Shown here: positions 19,193-28,710 of the stretch, one piece after another
Position numbering within the stretch: position 1 is the first letter of the stretch
Layout: every line of letters begins with the position of its first letter
Origin: Spirobacillus cienkowskii
GTDB lineage: Bacteria; Bdellovibrionota_B; Oligoflexia; Silvanigrellales; Silvanigrellaceae
Length of the DNA stretch: 64,000 bases
Direction of reading: 5' to 3'
Assembly: GCF_037081835.1 (NCBI RefSeq)
Contig: NZ_CP146516.1
Location: forward strand, 2,557,501-2,621,500
Made by a program: the position numbers and the translations under genes
Notes under the pieces: model-generated
Database searches by the model: none
What the model saw: only the letters and a program-made list of their open reading frames with translations
What the model was told of the DNA's origin: nothing

Positions 19193-20983
19193 ATGAAACT
19201 TAGTTTTGGATTAAACACTAAATTATTTATTCTCATTGGTTTAATTAGCATTTCATTTTTAGTAAGTGGTATCTTTCTGTATGTCAAATACCAAGATATT
19301 CTTTATTTAAATAATAAACAAAATGAAATATTTTCTAACATTTGGGATTTTCAAGATTATCAAATCTATCTTGAAGATGCCAACTTAGCTGCTATGGATA
19401 TTATTGTTGAAAGAGCAAATAACATTAATAATAATCGTGTTTCTCCAGAAAGAATAGAAAAAGTTAAAAAGTCAGAAGCTAGTTTTATAAAAGTATCAAA
19501 CAAAGTAAGTAAAAAAATCACAGACCCCCAAATTATTGCTGATTCTAATATTGCTATTAGTGAAACAAAATCTCTTTTTTCTGGGGTATATTCGCTTATT
19601 AGTTTTATTGATTCTGGTTCCAAGACACTAAATTCACTTGAAAAATTTGATAAATCAATAGATAAAAGCAAAGAAAATGCTAGCAATTATCTTGATAAAA
19701 TTAGATTTAAATATATTGATGAAAAAAATTTAACTGAAAAAATGCTATCTGAAAAAATGGGAAATCTTGCAAGCATTTTTTTATACTTATTTGCATTTAT
19801 TTTTGGTTTTCTAATTTTTATAGTTCTTCCTTATATTTTATTGTTTATCACAAAAGATATAGAAATCATTAAAAATAAACTCAATAAATCAACTATAAAT
19901 ATTAAAAATAGTGTTTTTAGTTTAAATGAAATTTCTAAAAAAATGTCAGATTCTTCAAGCCAAACATCTTCGGCTATTCATACTTCTGTAAGTTCTATTT
20001 CAGAAATAACCTCTATGCTTGCGCAAACAACAAAAAATACGATAGATACATCCAATTCAGCAAAAGAAGTCTTGATTTATTCAAATGAAGGTTCTGAAAT
20101 CATGCAGCAACTTTCAATATCAATGTCAAAAATTTCTAATGCAAACAACCATCTTCAAGATATAGTGAAAATAATTGATGACATTAATGGAAAAACAAAT
20201 GTGATAAATGACATTGTTTTTAAAACACAACTCCTCGCAGTCAATGCTTCTATAGAAGCCGCACGTGCAGGCCAACATGGTAAAGGATTTTCTGTCGTAG
20301 CGAATGAAGTTTCAAATCTTGCAACTCTTAGCGGCAATGCAGCGGGAGAAATCAGAGAATTGCTCAAGACGTCGTCTGGTAGAGTTCTTGATATCATCAA
20401 TAGCACTTCAGAAACTGTAAAAAGCGGAGAGTATGTCAGTCATCATGCTATTGAAAGTTTTTCCAAAATAGCATCTTCAATTTCTAGTATCTCCACTAAA
20501 ATTTCTAATATTGAAACTGCTTCAAAAGAACAAGAAACAGGAATTCAGCAAGCATCTGTTGCATTGAATCAGATGAATACTGAGACAATTAATAACAAAG
20601 AATTAGCAATTGAAAATAACAACTTAAGTGAAGTACTTATGAATGAAGCTAAAATTTTAAGCAACATTAAAAAAGAATTAAATATTATTCTTAAAGGAAA
20701 AAACAATAAAAAAATTGACAAGAAAAAACATAAAGATAAAAATTATTATTTTGACATAGAAAATTTAGAAAATAGCTCATTTAAATCTAAAAAGTTGAAA
20801 AATCACTCGCATTCTAAAACAGAAGGTAACTCAAGTTATTTAAATAAAAAGAAACTTGCTTCTTTTATAGTCGATAAATTTAACAAAAAAAAGCAGCAAG
20901 AATCAAATGAGATAGAAAAGAATAACAATTTAGAAGAAATCAGTAAATCAGTCCAAATTGATAACAAAAAACTTTTTAAATAA
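19193..20983 (+). CDS. Methyl-accepting chemotaxis protein, four-helix-bundle type sensor
   Basis: Second chemoreceptor, 596 aa. TM1 is at about 10-32, followed by a mostly helical periplasmic region of about 155 residues that resembles a four-helix-bundle sensor, then TM2 at about 190-220. No HAMP domain is evident. The signalling tip is VFKTQLLAVNASIEAARAGQ (about 342-361), nearly the same as in the first MCP. The C-terminal 90-100 residues are rich in Lys, Asn and Ser, likely disordered, and lack a tethering pentapeptide. It has its own sigma-28-like promoter, 100 bases after the CheR-CheB gene. It converges on the antiporter gene with only 3 bases between stops. Confidence 0.92.
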   Translation: MKLSFGLNTKLFILIGLISISFLVSGIFLYVKYQDILYLNNKQNEIFSNIWDFQDYQIYLEDANLAAMDIIVERANNINNNRVSPERIEKVKKSEASFIKVSNKVSKKITDPQIIADSNIAISETKSLFSGVYSLISFIDSGSKTLNSLEKFDKSIDKSKENASNYLDKIRFKYIDEKNLTEKMLSEKMGNLASIFLYLFAFIFGFLIFIVLPYILLFITKDIEIIKNKLNKSTINIKNSVFSLNEISKKMSDSSSQTSSAIHTSVSSISEITSMLAQTTKNTIDTSNSAKEVLIYSNEGSEIMQQLSISMSKISNANNHLQDIVKIIDDINGKTNVINDIVFKTQLLAVNASIEAARAGQHGKGFSVVANEVSNLATLSGNAAGEIRELLKTSSGRVLDIINSTSETVKSGEYVSHHAIESFSKIASSISSISTKISNIETASKEQETGIQQASVALNQMNTETINNKELAIENNNLSEVLMNEAKILSNIKKELNIILKGKNNKKIDKKKHKDKNYYFDIENLENSSFKSKKLKNHSHSKTEGNSSYLNKKKLASFIVDKFNKKKQQESNEIEKNNNLEEISKSVQIDNKKLFK

Positions 20984-20986
20984 AGT

Positions 20987-22315
20987 TTATAAAAACATTA
21001 AACAACAAATTGCAATGATAGTATAAGGCAATGCTCCTAAAAATAAATACAATGGACTGATGCCATCTTGACCCAAAGTTTTATTTAAAATTCCATAACC
21101 AATTGGGTTAGGTGCATTTGCAATAACCGTTAAGCCACCACCAGCAACCGCACCTGCAACCAACGAGTATTTCATAGCATTCGATAAATCAGGTACTAAA
21201 GTTCCTAAATACGTTAAAGCAGCATTATCAGTAATTGCAGTCAGCCCTGTAGCTCCCAAAAATAGCGTTGAAGGATTGAGATTATTGACAACAGGAATCA
21301 ACCACCATTGCTGTAAACCTCCTAAAGTAACGATCCCTCCAAGAAAAAAACCTACAAGTAAACTTTCTCTCACTTTAAGTGGATTTTGATATTCTTTAGT
21401 AACTTCAAACCATCCTATAAATAATAAAAATAATGGAACCAAAAAAGATATATAACTATGATAAATAATGCACATAATTAAGAATAAAACATTCACAAAT
21501 ACAATCCAGTAAGGGGTTCTTTGTTTACCTTCTTTAAATTTATCCAATTTCGCAGTAGCTACAATATCTTGTCTAAAATAAAAAACTGTTAAAATTGTAC
21601 TTAAAAATACTGCTACTGCGGATTTCCAACCAAAATTCTTAAACATAAATAAAAGATCCCACTCCCACACTCCTGCAACTATTAAGACGGGGGGCGCTGC
21701 AAAGTGTGTTAATGTTCCACCTATCGAAATATTTACAAACAAAAGACCAAGCATGGCATATTTAAATTTGGCATTATCTGTCTTAGTAAAAAAATGTTCA
21801 TACAATAATATTGCACAAACAGTCATTGCAACGGGTTCAGTAATTAAAGAACCGGTTAAACAACCAAAAATATAAATACAACAAAATAATGCAATTCTTT
21901 GATTTAAAAATAAAATCTTAGCAAAAAATTTTGCTAAAGTATTTATTCCTCTTTCTGCTAAAAATAAAACTGGTTTTGTAGCAGACATACACATTATTAT
22001 AAATACAAATACAGCCTCTTTAAAGTCTATTGCATTTAAATAGTTAATAGAAGTATTGATTCCTAATAAAATAGAAAGCAATGCTAAAAACACAAAAGCC
22101 CAAAACCCAAAAACAACTTCTACCTCACCTAAAAAGTGAAGTAATTTTTCTGAAACTGAACCTTTTTTGCATTTATGAGCTAAGGCAACAATCCGGCTGC
22201 AACAAAATGTGTGCAAAACAGCGCATACAAACAATGCAGTTGCTGAATAAGTGATTGTGGCGTTTTGGAGAAGGTCTTGGATAATAGAAATTTTTTCTGG
22301 ACAATTTAATGACAT
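20987..22315 (-). CDS. Putative Na+/H+ antiporter (Na_H_antiport_2-like membrane protein)
   Basis: Polytopic inner-membrane protein of 442 aa with about 11-12 hydrophobic segments. CMSATKPVLFLAERGINTLAKFF, GCLTGSLITEPVAMTVCAILLYEHF, GGTLTHFAAPPVLIVAGVWEWDLLFM and LTAITDNAALTYLGTLVPDLS fit the putative Na+/H+ antiporter family PF07399, part of the ion-transporter/arsenite-permease-like clan. Repeated TEP/TDN motifs in re-entrant loops are typical of that clan. The transported ion has not been shown for most members. It is a single gene, convergent with the MCP and divergent from the YjjG-like gene. Confidence 0.75.
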   Translation of the reverse strand: MSLNCPEKISIIQDLLQNATITYSATALFVCAVLHTFCCSRIVALAHKCKKGSVSEKLLHFLGEVEVVFGFWAFVFLALLSILLGINTSINYLNAIDFKEAVFVFIIMCMSATKPVLFLAERGINTLAKFFAKILFLNQRIALFCCIYIFGCLTGSLITEPVAMTVCAILLYEHFFTKTDNAKFKYAMLGLLFVNISIGGTLTHFAAPPVLIVAGVWEWDLLFMFKNFGWKSAVAVFLSTILTVFYFRQDIVATAKLDKFKEGKQRTPYWIVFVNVLFLIMCIIYHSYISFLVPLFLLFIGWFEVTKEYQNPLKVRESLLVGFFLGGIVTLGGLQQWWLIPVVNNLNPSTLFLGATGLTAITDNAALTYLGTLVPDLSNAMKYSLVAGAVAGGGLTVIANAPNPIGYGILNKTLGQDGISPLYLFLGALPYTIIAICCLMFL

Positions 22316-22392
22316 CTTTTAAAACTTTCCTTGCGATTGCTAAAAAACTTTGCCATGTTAAGTTTCCCTATCTACACTTAAGGGTTTAATTT

Positions 22393-23082
22393 ATGAAATA
22401 TTCTCTCATTTTTTTCGACGCAGACGATACCTTGTTCGACTTTACCAAATCTCAAGAAATTGCTTTTAAAAACGCGGTTGCGCATTTTAAAATTAACTTC
22501 CATATTGATATTCTTTATTCAGATTATAAAAAGATCAATAAAGAACTCTGGAATAATTTAGAACAAGGTCATGTTAGCTTAGAAAGCTTAAGAGTACTAA
22601 GATTTAAAAAAATATTTGAAAAACACAGCATTCCTCAAGATCCTAGTAAATTCGATGAGTACTATATGCAAAAAATTTCACAAAGCACAACGTTATTACC
22701 CAATGCTTTAGAAATTTGTAAATTTCTAAAATCTGCCGGCATAAATATTGGCATTATAACTAACGGTTTTAGCGAAGTGCAAAAAAAACGAATTAGGGAA
22801 TCAGAGATTTCAGAATTTATTGACTCAATTATAGTCTCAGAAGAAGTTGGCGTAAGAAAACCTCAACCACAAATTTTTGAAATTGCACTCAATCAATTTC
22901 AACATATCCCTAAAAATAAAGTTCTCATGGTGGGAGACAATCTCAATGCCGATATTCTAGGCGCTAATAGAGCAGGAATTGATTCTTGCTGGTTTCATAA
23001 ACATGGGGGAGCACCCAAAATGGATATTCAACCCAAATATACAATAAATGAACTCATCCAACTTAAAAAATTAGTCTATTGA
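22393..23082 (+). CDS. YjjG-like HAD nucleotidase
   Basis: HAD hydrolase of subfamily IA, 229 aa. Motif I is FFDADDTLFDF (D9, D11); the DADDTLFDF form is characteristic of YjjG, a pyrimidine 5'-nucleotidase that removes non-canonical nucleotides. Motif II is ITNGF, motif III Lys lies in GVRKPQPQIFEIAL, and motif IV is MVGDNLNADILGANRAGI. A helical cap of about 90 residues follows motif I. It stands alone, with AAGGG before the ATG. Substrate assignment rests on similarity to YjjG by motif reading only. Confidence 0.8.
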   Translation: MKYSLIFFDADDTLFDFTKSQEIAFKNAVAHFKINFHIDILYSDYKKINKELWNNLEQGHVSLESLRVLRFKKIFEKHSIPQDPSKFDEYYMQKISQSTTLLPNALEICKFLKSAGINIGIITNGFSEVQKKRIRESEISEFIDSIIVSEEVGVRKPQPQIFEIALNQFQHIPKNKVLMVGDNLNADILGANRAGIDSCWFHKHGGAPKMDIQPKYTINELIQLKKLVY

Positions 23083-23146
23083 TTTATTTTAAATACGACT
23101 CAAAGCTCCCATCTTGCATTTTGAGGCGCAAGAGTGAATTGAGTGT

Positions 23147-24382
23147 TCACAAAATTTTACGAAAGGCCAAAGAAACATTGGTTCCACCAAAACCAAACGA
23201 ATTAGAAAGTACTGCTTTAATTTCCTTTTTTAAAGGAGTTGGAGTGTAATTCAAATCGCACCCTTCACCTGGATTCTCTAAATTTATTGTTGGTGGAATA
23301 GCGCCTGTTTTAATTGACATCACAGAAAATACCGCCTCAATGCCTCCTGCAGCACCTAACAAATGCCCTGTCATGCTTTTAGTAGAACTTACGTTTAATT
23401 TATAAGCATGCTCCTTAAAAACAGATTTAATCGCTTGCGTTTCACACAAATCATTCAGCTCAGTGGATGTGCCATGTGCATTGATATAATCAATATCTTC
23501 TAACTTAAGTCCAGAAGAGGCCAAAGCTTGTTGCATGGCACGCGCTCCTCCTTCGCCATGAGGAGCGGGTGATGTAAAATGGTAAGCATCTCCAGAAGCA
23601 CCAAAGCCTGCAAATTCACAAATAATATTTGCACCTCGAGCAACCGCATACTCATAATCTTCTAAAATGAGAATTCCAGCTCCTTCACCCATAACAAAAC
23701 CACTTCTATCTTTATCAAATGGGCGAGACGCTTTTTCTGGTGTGTCGGCAAAATCAGCACACAACGCTTTCATTTGTCCAAAACCAGCAAACGATACCAA
23801 GCTTAATGCTGACTCTGCGCCACCGCATATCATTGCCTTGGCGCGACCTGTTTGTATGTACATCATTCCATCAGCAATAGAATGCGCACCACTAGAACAC
23901 GCTGTTGCAGCACAAATATTAGGTCCCTTTGCTCTAGTTTCTAACGACACAACACCTGCTGCCATATTTCCAATAAATCCTGGTATTGTAAAAGGAGAAA
24001 CTCTTTTAATTCCTTTTGTTCTTGCAATAAAAGACTGATCCTCAAGATAACCAAGAGCACCAACACCAACGCCAATAGAAACACCAATTTCGTCTTGGTT
24101 GTGCTCATCAATTTTTAGCGCCGCGTTTTCGAGTGCCATTTTTGCAGCGGCAACTGCCAATTGCACAAATCTTTGATTTCTTTTTGCTTCTTTTTCATTC
24201 ATGTAAAGAGTTGGGTCAAAGTTTTTAACTTCCCCAGCAATGGTGACACAGTTCTCAGGCGGCTCAAAGCGAGTTAATTTTCCAATACCGCTTCGACCAG
24301 CTATAGCATTTTCCCAGCATTCATCTAAATTATTGCCAATTGGACAAATGATCCCAAGACCTGTAACAACAACTCGTCTCAT
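23147..24382 (-). CDS. fabF: 3-oxoacyl-ACP synthase II
   Basis: Condensing enzyme of fatty acid elongation (411 aa, usual length). The nucleophile C162 sits in ATACSSGAHSIADG. The two catalytic His are in NAHGTSTELND (about 302) and GHLLGAAGGIE (about 339), and the C-terminal SNSFGFGGTN is conserved. A strong GAGAGAGG Shine-Dalgarno precedes the ATG. In many bacteria fabF follows acpP; here it is alone, and fabG and fabZ are found elsewhere in the window, so the fab genes are dispersed. It is divergent from an operon that includes a phosphopantetheinyl transferase. Confidence 0.95.
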   Translation of the reverse strand: MRRVVVTGLGIICPIGNNLDECWENAIAGRSGIGKLTRFEPPENCVTIAGEVKNFDPTLYMNEKEAKRNQRFVQLAVAAAKMALENAALKIDEHNQDEIGVSIGVGVGALGYLEDQSFIARTKGIKRVSPFTIPGFIGNMAAGVVSLETRAKGPNICAATACSSGAHSIADGMMYIQTGRAKAMICGGAESALSLVSFAGFGQMKALCADFADTPEKASRPFDKDRSGFVMGEGAGILILEDYEYAVARGANIICEFAGFGASGDAYHFTSPAPHGEGGARAMQQALASSGLKLEDIDYINAHGTSTELNDLCETQAIKSVFKEHAYKLNVSSTKSMTGHLLGAAGGIEAVFSVMSIKTGAIPPTINLENPGEGCDLNYTPTPLKKEIKAVLSNSFGFGGTNVSLAFRKIL

Positions 24383-24472
24383 TTAAAATACCTCTCTCTC
24401 ATTAAAACAAAAAAAGGTCTTCACAAATACTAGCTAGCTCTGCATTTGTAAACGTGCTATCTATCCAATCCG

Positions 24473-24492
24473 CCAGGTAATTCTTTACCTGG
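24473..24492. promoter_or_regulatory. 8-bp inverted repeat between fabF and the HAD-lipoate ligase operon
   Basis: CCAGGTAA-TTCT-TTACCTGG is a perfect 8-4-8 inverted repeat in the 172-base divergent region. On the plus strand it is followed by TTTGTTCT, so it could be an attenuator hairpin 63 bases before the HAD gene, or an operator shared by both directions. Confidence 0.4.
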
Positions 24493-24554
24493 TTTGTTCT
24501 AACAAATGCAATCAACTTCTAAGTAATACACGTTGAGTAAGGAACGCAACCAAA

Positions 24555-25226
24555 ATGAAAAATCTTAAACAAATCATAATGAGTAAAAAAGCGATACTTT
24601 GGGATTTTGATGGGTGCCTATGTGACTCAGAACACATCCACTTTTTAGCATATGAGAAAGCATTTTTAAAATATAATCATACTTTAAGCGAACACGAATA
24701 TTTTGAAACGTTTACACATACTGGTGCAGGTGTCTCTAAAGAAATAGAAAAATACAAAATTTATTGTAATCCCGAAGATATTCGAGCAGATAAAGCAGTG
24801 CATTATTGGAATTTTATATCTAATAAACAAGCAAAAATATTTAATTCAATTCCAGAAATTCTTTCTATTATAAAAAATCACAAAATAATAAACTTAATTG
24901 CAAGTAATAGTCCTGCAAAAGAAATAAACTTAATTCTTTCTCAAAATAAACATGTTGAAGAAAATATTGATTCAATTGTTGGACTTGAGCCTGGCATGCA
25001 AAAAAAACCGGCGCCCGACCTCTACCTTAAAGCCCTCTCTCTGTTAAATTTATTACCATGTGATGTCATTGTTATTGAAGATTCAGAAAGAGGATTGCTT
25101 GCCGCACAGGCCGCAGAATGTGAAGCAATTTGGATTAAAACACCCTTTAATCTACGTTTTAAAACAACAGCTCCATATGTTGCAGAACTTAATCACCTTG
25201 AACTTTTAAACGTATTGAAATCATAA
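24555..25226 (+). CDS. HAD-IA phosphatase, beta-phosphoglucomutase-like
   Basis: HAD hydrolase of 223 aa. Motif I is LWDFDGCLCDSE, motif II ASNSP, the Lys motif is KKPAPDLYLKAL and motif IV is VIEDSERGLLAAQAA. The small helical cap after motif I and the IEDS form fit the phosphoglucomutase/phosphatase branch (PgmB, YcjU, GPH). The substrate is unknown. AAGGA precedes the ATG at 24555; an ATG eight codons later is an alternative start. Only 2 bases separate its stop from the lipoate-ligase-like gene, so they are co-transcribed. Confidence 0.82.
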   Translation: MKNLKQIIMSKKAILWDFDGCLCDSEHIHFLAYEKAFLKYNHTLSEHEYFETFTHTGAGVSKEIEKYKIYCNPEDIRADKAVHYWNFISNKQAKIFNSIPEILSIIKNHKIINLIASNSPAKEINLILSQNKHVEENIDSIVGLEPGMQKKPAPDLYLKALSLLNLLPCDVIVIEDSERGLLAAQAAECEAIWIKTPFNLRFKTTAPYVAELNHLELLNVLKS

Positions 25227-25228
25227 TT

Positions 25229-25891
25229 ATGTGGATGGATAACTGGGTATTAAATTTACCACAAAAACATTGGCCTATATATAAAAATGCATTTAATTTA
25301 GAGCAACCATTTTTGTTTCGCTTTTTTGAAACCAAACAAGACGTTGTTGTTTTATCAAGCTCAAATAAACCAGAAATAGAAGTTAATGTTCAAGAATGTA
25401 CTAAAGAAAATATTCCAATTTTACGCCGCAAAGGTGGTGGCGGCACTGTTGTCCTTGGCGAAGGATGTCTTATTCTTACTTTTGCATTTTACGCAAAAGA
25501 TGTTTTTGGAAATAACAAATACTTTCGTATGATAAACCAACTTTGGATTGATGCTCTTCATAATGCAGGATGTCATAATCTTGCACAAAATGGCATTAGT
25601 GATATCTGTTACTTAGATAAAAAAATTGCGGGAACAAGTATTTTTAGAAAAAAACATTTACTTGTTTATCAAGGCAGTTTACTTGTTAATCCAAAAATGC
25701 AACTCATCGAAAAACTTCTTGCACATCCCTCTCGTGAACCCGAATATCGAAATGGTCGTAGCCATGACAATTTTTTAACAACTATACAACAAATTGGCTG
25801 CCCTTTATCGACTGGAGAACTTGCGGTTCATTGTCAAAATTATTTTTCAGATCATGTTGTCGATTATTTTAAAACAGAAATTTTAACATAA
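25229..25891 (+). CDS. Lipoate-protein ligase A family protein
   Basis: BPL/LplA/LipB-fold enzyme of 220 aa, expected to attach lipoate or octanoate to the lipoyl domains of 2-oxoacid dehydrogenases or GcvH. The substrate loop is RRKGGGGTVV (RRx2GGGxV) and the conserved lysine motif is DICYLDKKIAGTSIFRKK. The small accessory domain of E. coli LplA is absent, so it may act as an octanoyl/lipoyl transferase or as a ligase with a separate partner. It starts 2 bases after the HAD stop and is followed 23 bases later by a phosphopantetheinyl transferase gene. Confidence 0.82.
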   Translation: MWMDNWVLNLPQKHWPIYKNAFNLEQPFLFRFFETKQDVVVLSSSNKPEIEVNVQECTKENIPILRRKGGGGTVVLGEGCLILTFAFYAKDVFGNNKYFRMINQLWIDALHNAGCHNLAQNGISDICYLDKKIAGTSIFRKKHLLVYQGSLLVNPKMQLIEKLLAHPSREPEYRNGRSHDNFLTTIQQIGCPLSTGELAVHCQNYFSDHVVDYFKTEILT

Positions 25892-25914
25892 TAAATTTTA
25901 TTAAGAATAAAAAA

Positions 25915-26604
25915 ATGATAAACTTAACCGAAACATCTTTTACAAATCTAAACAATACAGAAATAAAAATAATTTCTTGCAACTACAATTTAGATCTCTA
26001 TTCAGATTCACTTTTTACAGAATATAACGTCAATTTACCAAAATCTGTTTCTGAAAGTTGCGCTAAAAGAAAAGCCGAATATCTTGCTGGAAGAGTTTGT
26101 GCAAAACATGCATTAAATTATTTTTCATTTAAAAATTGGGAACTCAATTCTCATCCTCAATTTAGATATCCATTATGGCCAGACAATATTAATGGTTCTA
26201 TCACTCATACTAAACAATATGCTGCAGCAGCAGTTACAAATAATAAAAACTTACTTATAGGTATTGATAGCGAAAAAATACTAAACCGAGATAACCTTAC
26301 AAAACTTGGGAATATAATCATTAATTCAAATGAATTTAATAATATTTCAAAAAATAATAATTTTTCTGAAAACATAATATACACACTTTCTTTTTCTGCG
26401 AAAGAAAGTTTATTTAAATGTATTTTTAAATTAGTAAATAAATATTTAGATTTTCATGATTCTGAAATTTTAGAAGTTAACTCATGCAATCAATCTTTTA
26501 AAATTATTCTTAAAAATATTCCACATCTTAATAACGAATTTATTGGCTATTATAATTTACAAGAGGATAGAATCAATACAATTATAACGCATTTAAATAA
26601 TTAA
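25915..26604 (+). CDS. 4'-phosphopantetheinyl transferase, Sfp/EntD type
   Basis: Enzyme of 229 aa that moves 4'-phosphopantetheine from CoA to a carrier-protein serine. The family motifs are RKAEYLAGRVCAKHAL, INGSITHTK, IGIDSE (the Mg2+-binding Asp and Glu) and FSAKESLFK (Glu and catalytic Lys). The EntD-like arrangement usually serves NRPS/PKS or siderophore systems, but it can also serve fatty acid synthesis when AcpS is missing. No NRPS or PKS is in the window. It is very AT-rich and converges on prmC with 7 bases between stops. Confidence 0.85.
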   Translation: MINLTETSFTNLNNTEIKIISCNYNLDLYSDSLFTEYNVNLPKSVSESCAKRKAEYLAGRVCAKHALNYFSFKNWELNSHPQFRYPLWPDNINGSITHTKQYAAAAVTNNKNLLIGIDSEKILNRDNLTKLGNIIINSNEFNNISKNNNFSENIIYTLSFSAKESLFKCIFKLVNKYLDFHDSEILEVNSCNQSFKIILKNIPHLNNEFIGYYNLQEDRINTIITHLNN

Positions 26605-26611
26605 AACGTTT

Positions 26612-27559
26612 TTATAACTCTTGTAACTTTATTAAAAATCGATCTTTGTTTTCATAATCACACAGCGCAAACCATTCATTTTTAGTTAATTGCCATAATG
26701 GGTGATTGATATTAATAATTTTCAATTTTTGTTTTGTCACTTTATGAGGTTGTTTTTCAGCCAACTCCATTGCAAAAACACTATCTTTACTTAACAATTC
26801 ATATTTTAAAATACTATTAAATATGCACTGGCCAAATTTTATACCCTCATTTTCAGAAACAAGAGCAATTTTGGGTTCATAATTTTTAACCGACAAATCT
26901 AAGCTTTGCCATTCGCTTTCGGTTACATAAGGCGGGTTTGCAACAACAATATCAGCAGCACCAAACTTTGTCTTTAGGTCAAAAAATAACTCTTCACACA
27001 ACACATCAGCATTTATCCATTCAACATTTTTTACATCATTACGTTCTGCATTAATTTTAGCAACACTTAAAGCGTCTTGCGAAATATCAACTCCAATAAC
27101 CTGCGCTGTAGGAAACTCTTTTGCTAAAGCTAAAGCCAAACATCCGGAACCAGTGCAAAAATCAAAAATAACTTTAGGGGTGTTTTGTTTATGCTTATAA
27201 ACTTGTAAAACAAAATCAAGCAGAGTTTCTGTTTCTGGCCTAGGAATTAAAACCCGTTTATCTACGTAAAGCTTTAAATCATGCCAATATTTTTCTGCTA
27301 ATAAATAAGCAACCGGCTCACCAGATAGCCGTTTTTTAACAAGTTCTCGGAAAATAGCTCGCTCAACTTCAGTTAACGGCTTTTCAATATCTGTATACAG
27401 CTGAATTTTAGTTAAATTTAATGCATGACTTAGCAATAACTGAGTGTCTAAAAGAGGTGTTTCTATACCACTTTCTTTAAACCTTTTTGTGGTCCAGTTT
27501 AACACATTACGAATATTCCAAACAGGCTCTATTTTTTTGTGTTCTGAGGTTGCAGGCAT
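26612..27559 (-). CDS. prmC: Peptide chain release factor N5-glutamine methyltransferase
   Basis: SAM-dependent enzyme (315 aa) that methylates the Gln of the GGQ motif in release factors. It has the N-terminal helical domain, then FDFCTGSGCLALALA (SAM site, about 132-146), VIGVDIS and the signature NPPY (208-211), which binds the glutamine side chain. It begins 5 bases after the prfA stop, the usual pairing of enzyme and substrate gene. Confidence 0.96.
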   Translation of the reverse strand: MPATSEHKKIEPVWNIRNVLNWTTKRFKESGIETPLLDTQLLLSHALNLTKIQLYTDIEKPLTEVERAIFRELVKKRLSGEPVAYLLAEKYWHDLKLYVDKRVLIPRPETETLLDFVLQVYKHKQNTPKVIFDFCTGSGCLALALAKEFPTAQVIGVDISQDALSVAKINAERNDVKNVEWINADVLCEELFFDLKTKFGAADIVVANPPYVTESEWQSLDLSVKNYEPKIALVSENEGIKFGQCIFNSILKYELLSKDSVFAMELAEKQPHKVTKQKLKIININHPLWQLTKNEWFALCDYENKDRFLIKLQEL

Positions 27560-27564
27560 TATTA

Positions 27565-28641
27565 TTAACCATTACCCTGAGCTTGTAACTTTAGTGCTTC
27601 AGCTTGATAATACTGGCGCAACATTGTTAGCATTTCTTGAATCTCGCCTTCCATAAAAGCATCTATAGAATGAATTGTATGATTGATTCTGTGATCTGTC
27701 ACACGGGATTGCGGAAAATTGTAGGTACGAATTCGCTCACTGCGATCCCCTCTACCAACTTGTGCTTTTCGCTCTTCAGAAAACGCTTTTTCTTTTTCTA
27801 TTTCTGCAATTTCAAGAAGCTTTGCCTGTAAAATTTTCATTGCTTTTGAGCGGTTTTTAATTTGCGAACGCTCATCTTGACAAGCAACAACAATACCGCT
27901 TGGAATATGGGTAATACGTACAGCAGAATCTGTTCTATTCACGTGCTGACCACCAGCACCGCCGGCTCGATAGGTATCTATGCGCAAATCATTTTCGTTA
28001 ATTGATACATCCACATCATCAGCCTCAGGCAATATAGCAACTGTAATAGTCGATGTATGCACACGCCCTTGTGCCTCGGTTTGTGGAACTCTTTGCACGC
28101 GATGAACTCCACTTTCATACTTGAGGTCGCTGTAAACCCCTTCTCCTTCAATAAGCGCTATCACTTCTTTAGTGCCGCCTAACTCATTTTCATTTAAAGA
28201 CATAATTTCTATTTTCCAGCGCCTGCGTTCAGCATATCGCATATACGCACGAAATAACTGCCCAGCAAAAAGGCTTGCCTCGTCTCCGCCAGCACCGGCA
28301 CGAATCTCAAGAAAAACATTTTTACTGTCATTTGGATCTTTAGGGAGTAAATGAATAGCAAGCTCTTTTTCAAGTACCTCATGCTGGGTTCTTAAACTTT
28401 TAAGCTCTTCAAAGGCCATTTCCTTAAGTTCTCCAGAACTTTCTGCAAGCAGCTCTTCTGTAGACTTTGTATCCTCTTCTAGCTTTTTAAACTCACGATA
28501 AAGACGCACAGTTTCTTCTAAGTCAGCCCTCTCTTTACTGAACTTCCGAAAATCAGCATTGTTAGCAATCACTTCGGGTTGCGAAAGAAGGTTTTCTAGT
28601 TCAAGAAATCGGCGCTCTATTTTAGCAAGCTGTAACATCAT
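27565..28641 (-). CDS. prfA: Peptide chain release factor 1
   Basis: Release factor (358 aa) that reads UAA and UAG. The codon-recognition tripeptide of the RF1 type is PQT (186-188, in [10 protein letters not shown]) and the peptidyl-tRNA hydrolysis motif is GGQ (230-232, in [11 protein letters not shown]). Length and the absence of a programmed frameshift fit RF1, not RF2. GGGATG lies before a tandem ATG ATG start. It forms an operon with prmC, and the rpmE terminator upstream separates it from rpmE. Confidence 0.97.
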   Translation of the reverse strand: MMLQLAKIERRFLELENLLSQPEVIANNADFRKFSKERADLEETVRLYREFKKLEEDTKSTEELLAESSGELKEMAFEELKSLRTQHEVLEKELAIHLLPKDPNDSKNVFLEIRAGAGGDEASLFAGQLFRAYMRYAERRRWKIEIMSLNENELGGTKEVIALIEGEGVYSDLKYESGVHRVQRVPQTEAQGRVHTSTITVAILPEADDVDVSINENDLRIDTYRAGGAGGQHVNRTDSAVRITHIPSGIVVACQDERSQIKNRSKAMKILQAKLLEIAEIEKEKAFSEERKAQVGRGDRSERIRTYNFPQSRVTDHRINHTIHSIDAFMEGEIQEMLTMLRQYYQAEALKLQAQGNG

Positions 28642-28710
28642 AAATTCATCCCATTTTCAAAAAAGGGTGCAGTAATCAAAATGTAAGGCGTTTGTATTTG
28701 TTTAACACGC

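Noticed and set aside
23083-23146. Possible bidirectional terminator between the YjjG-like gene and fabF (TCTTGC/GCAAGA and CTCAAA/TTTGAG)
   Set aside because: The stems are short, mutually exclusive and without clear T-runs, so it is not listed as a feature.
23667-24038. 123-codon open frame antisense to fabF
   Set aside because: It is a shadow of the conserved condensing-enzyme domain.
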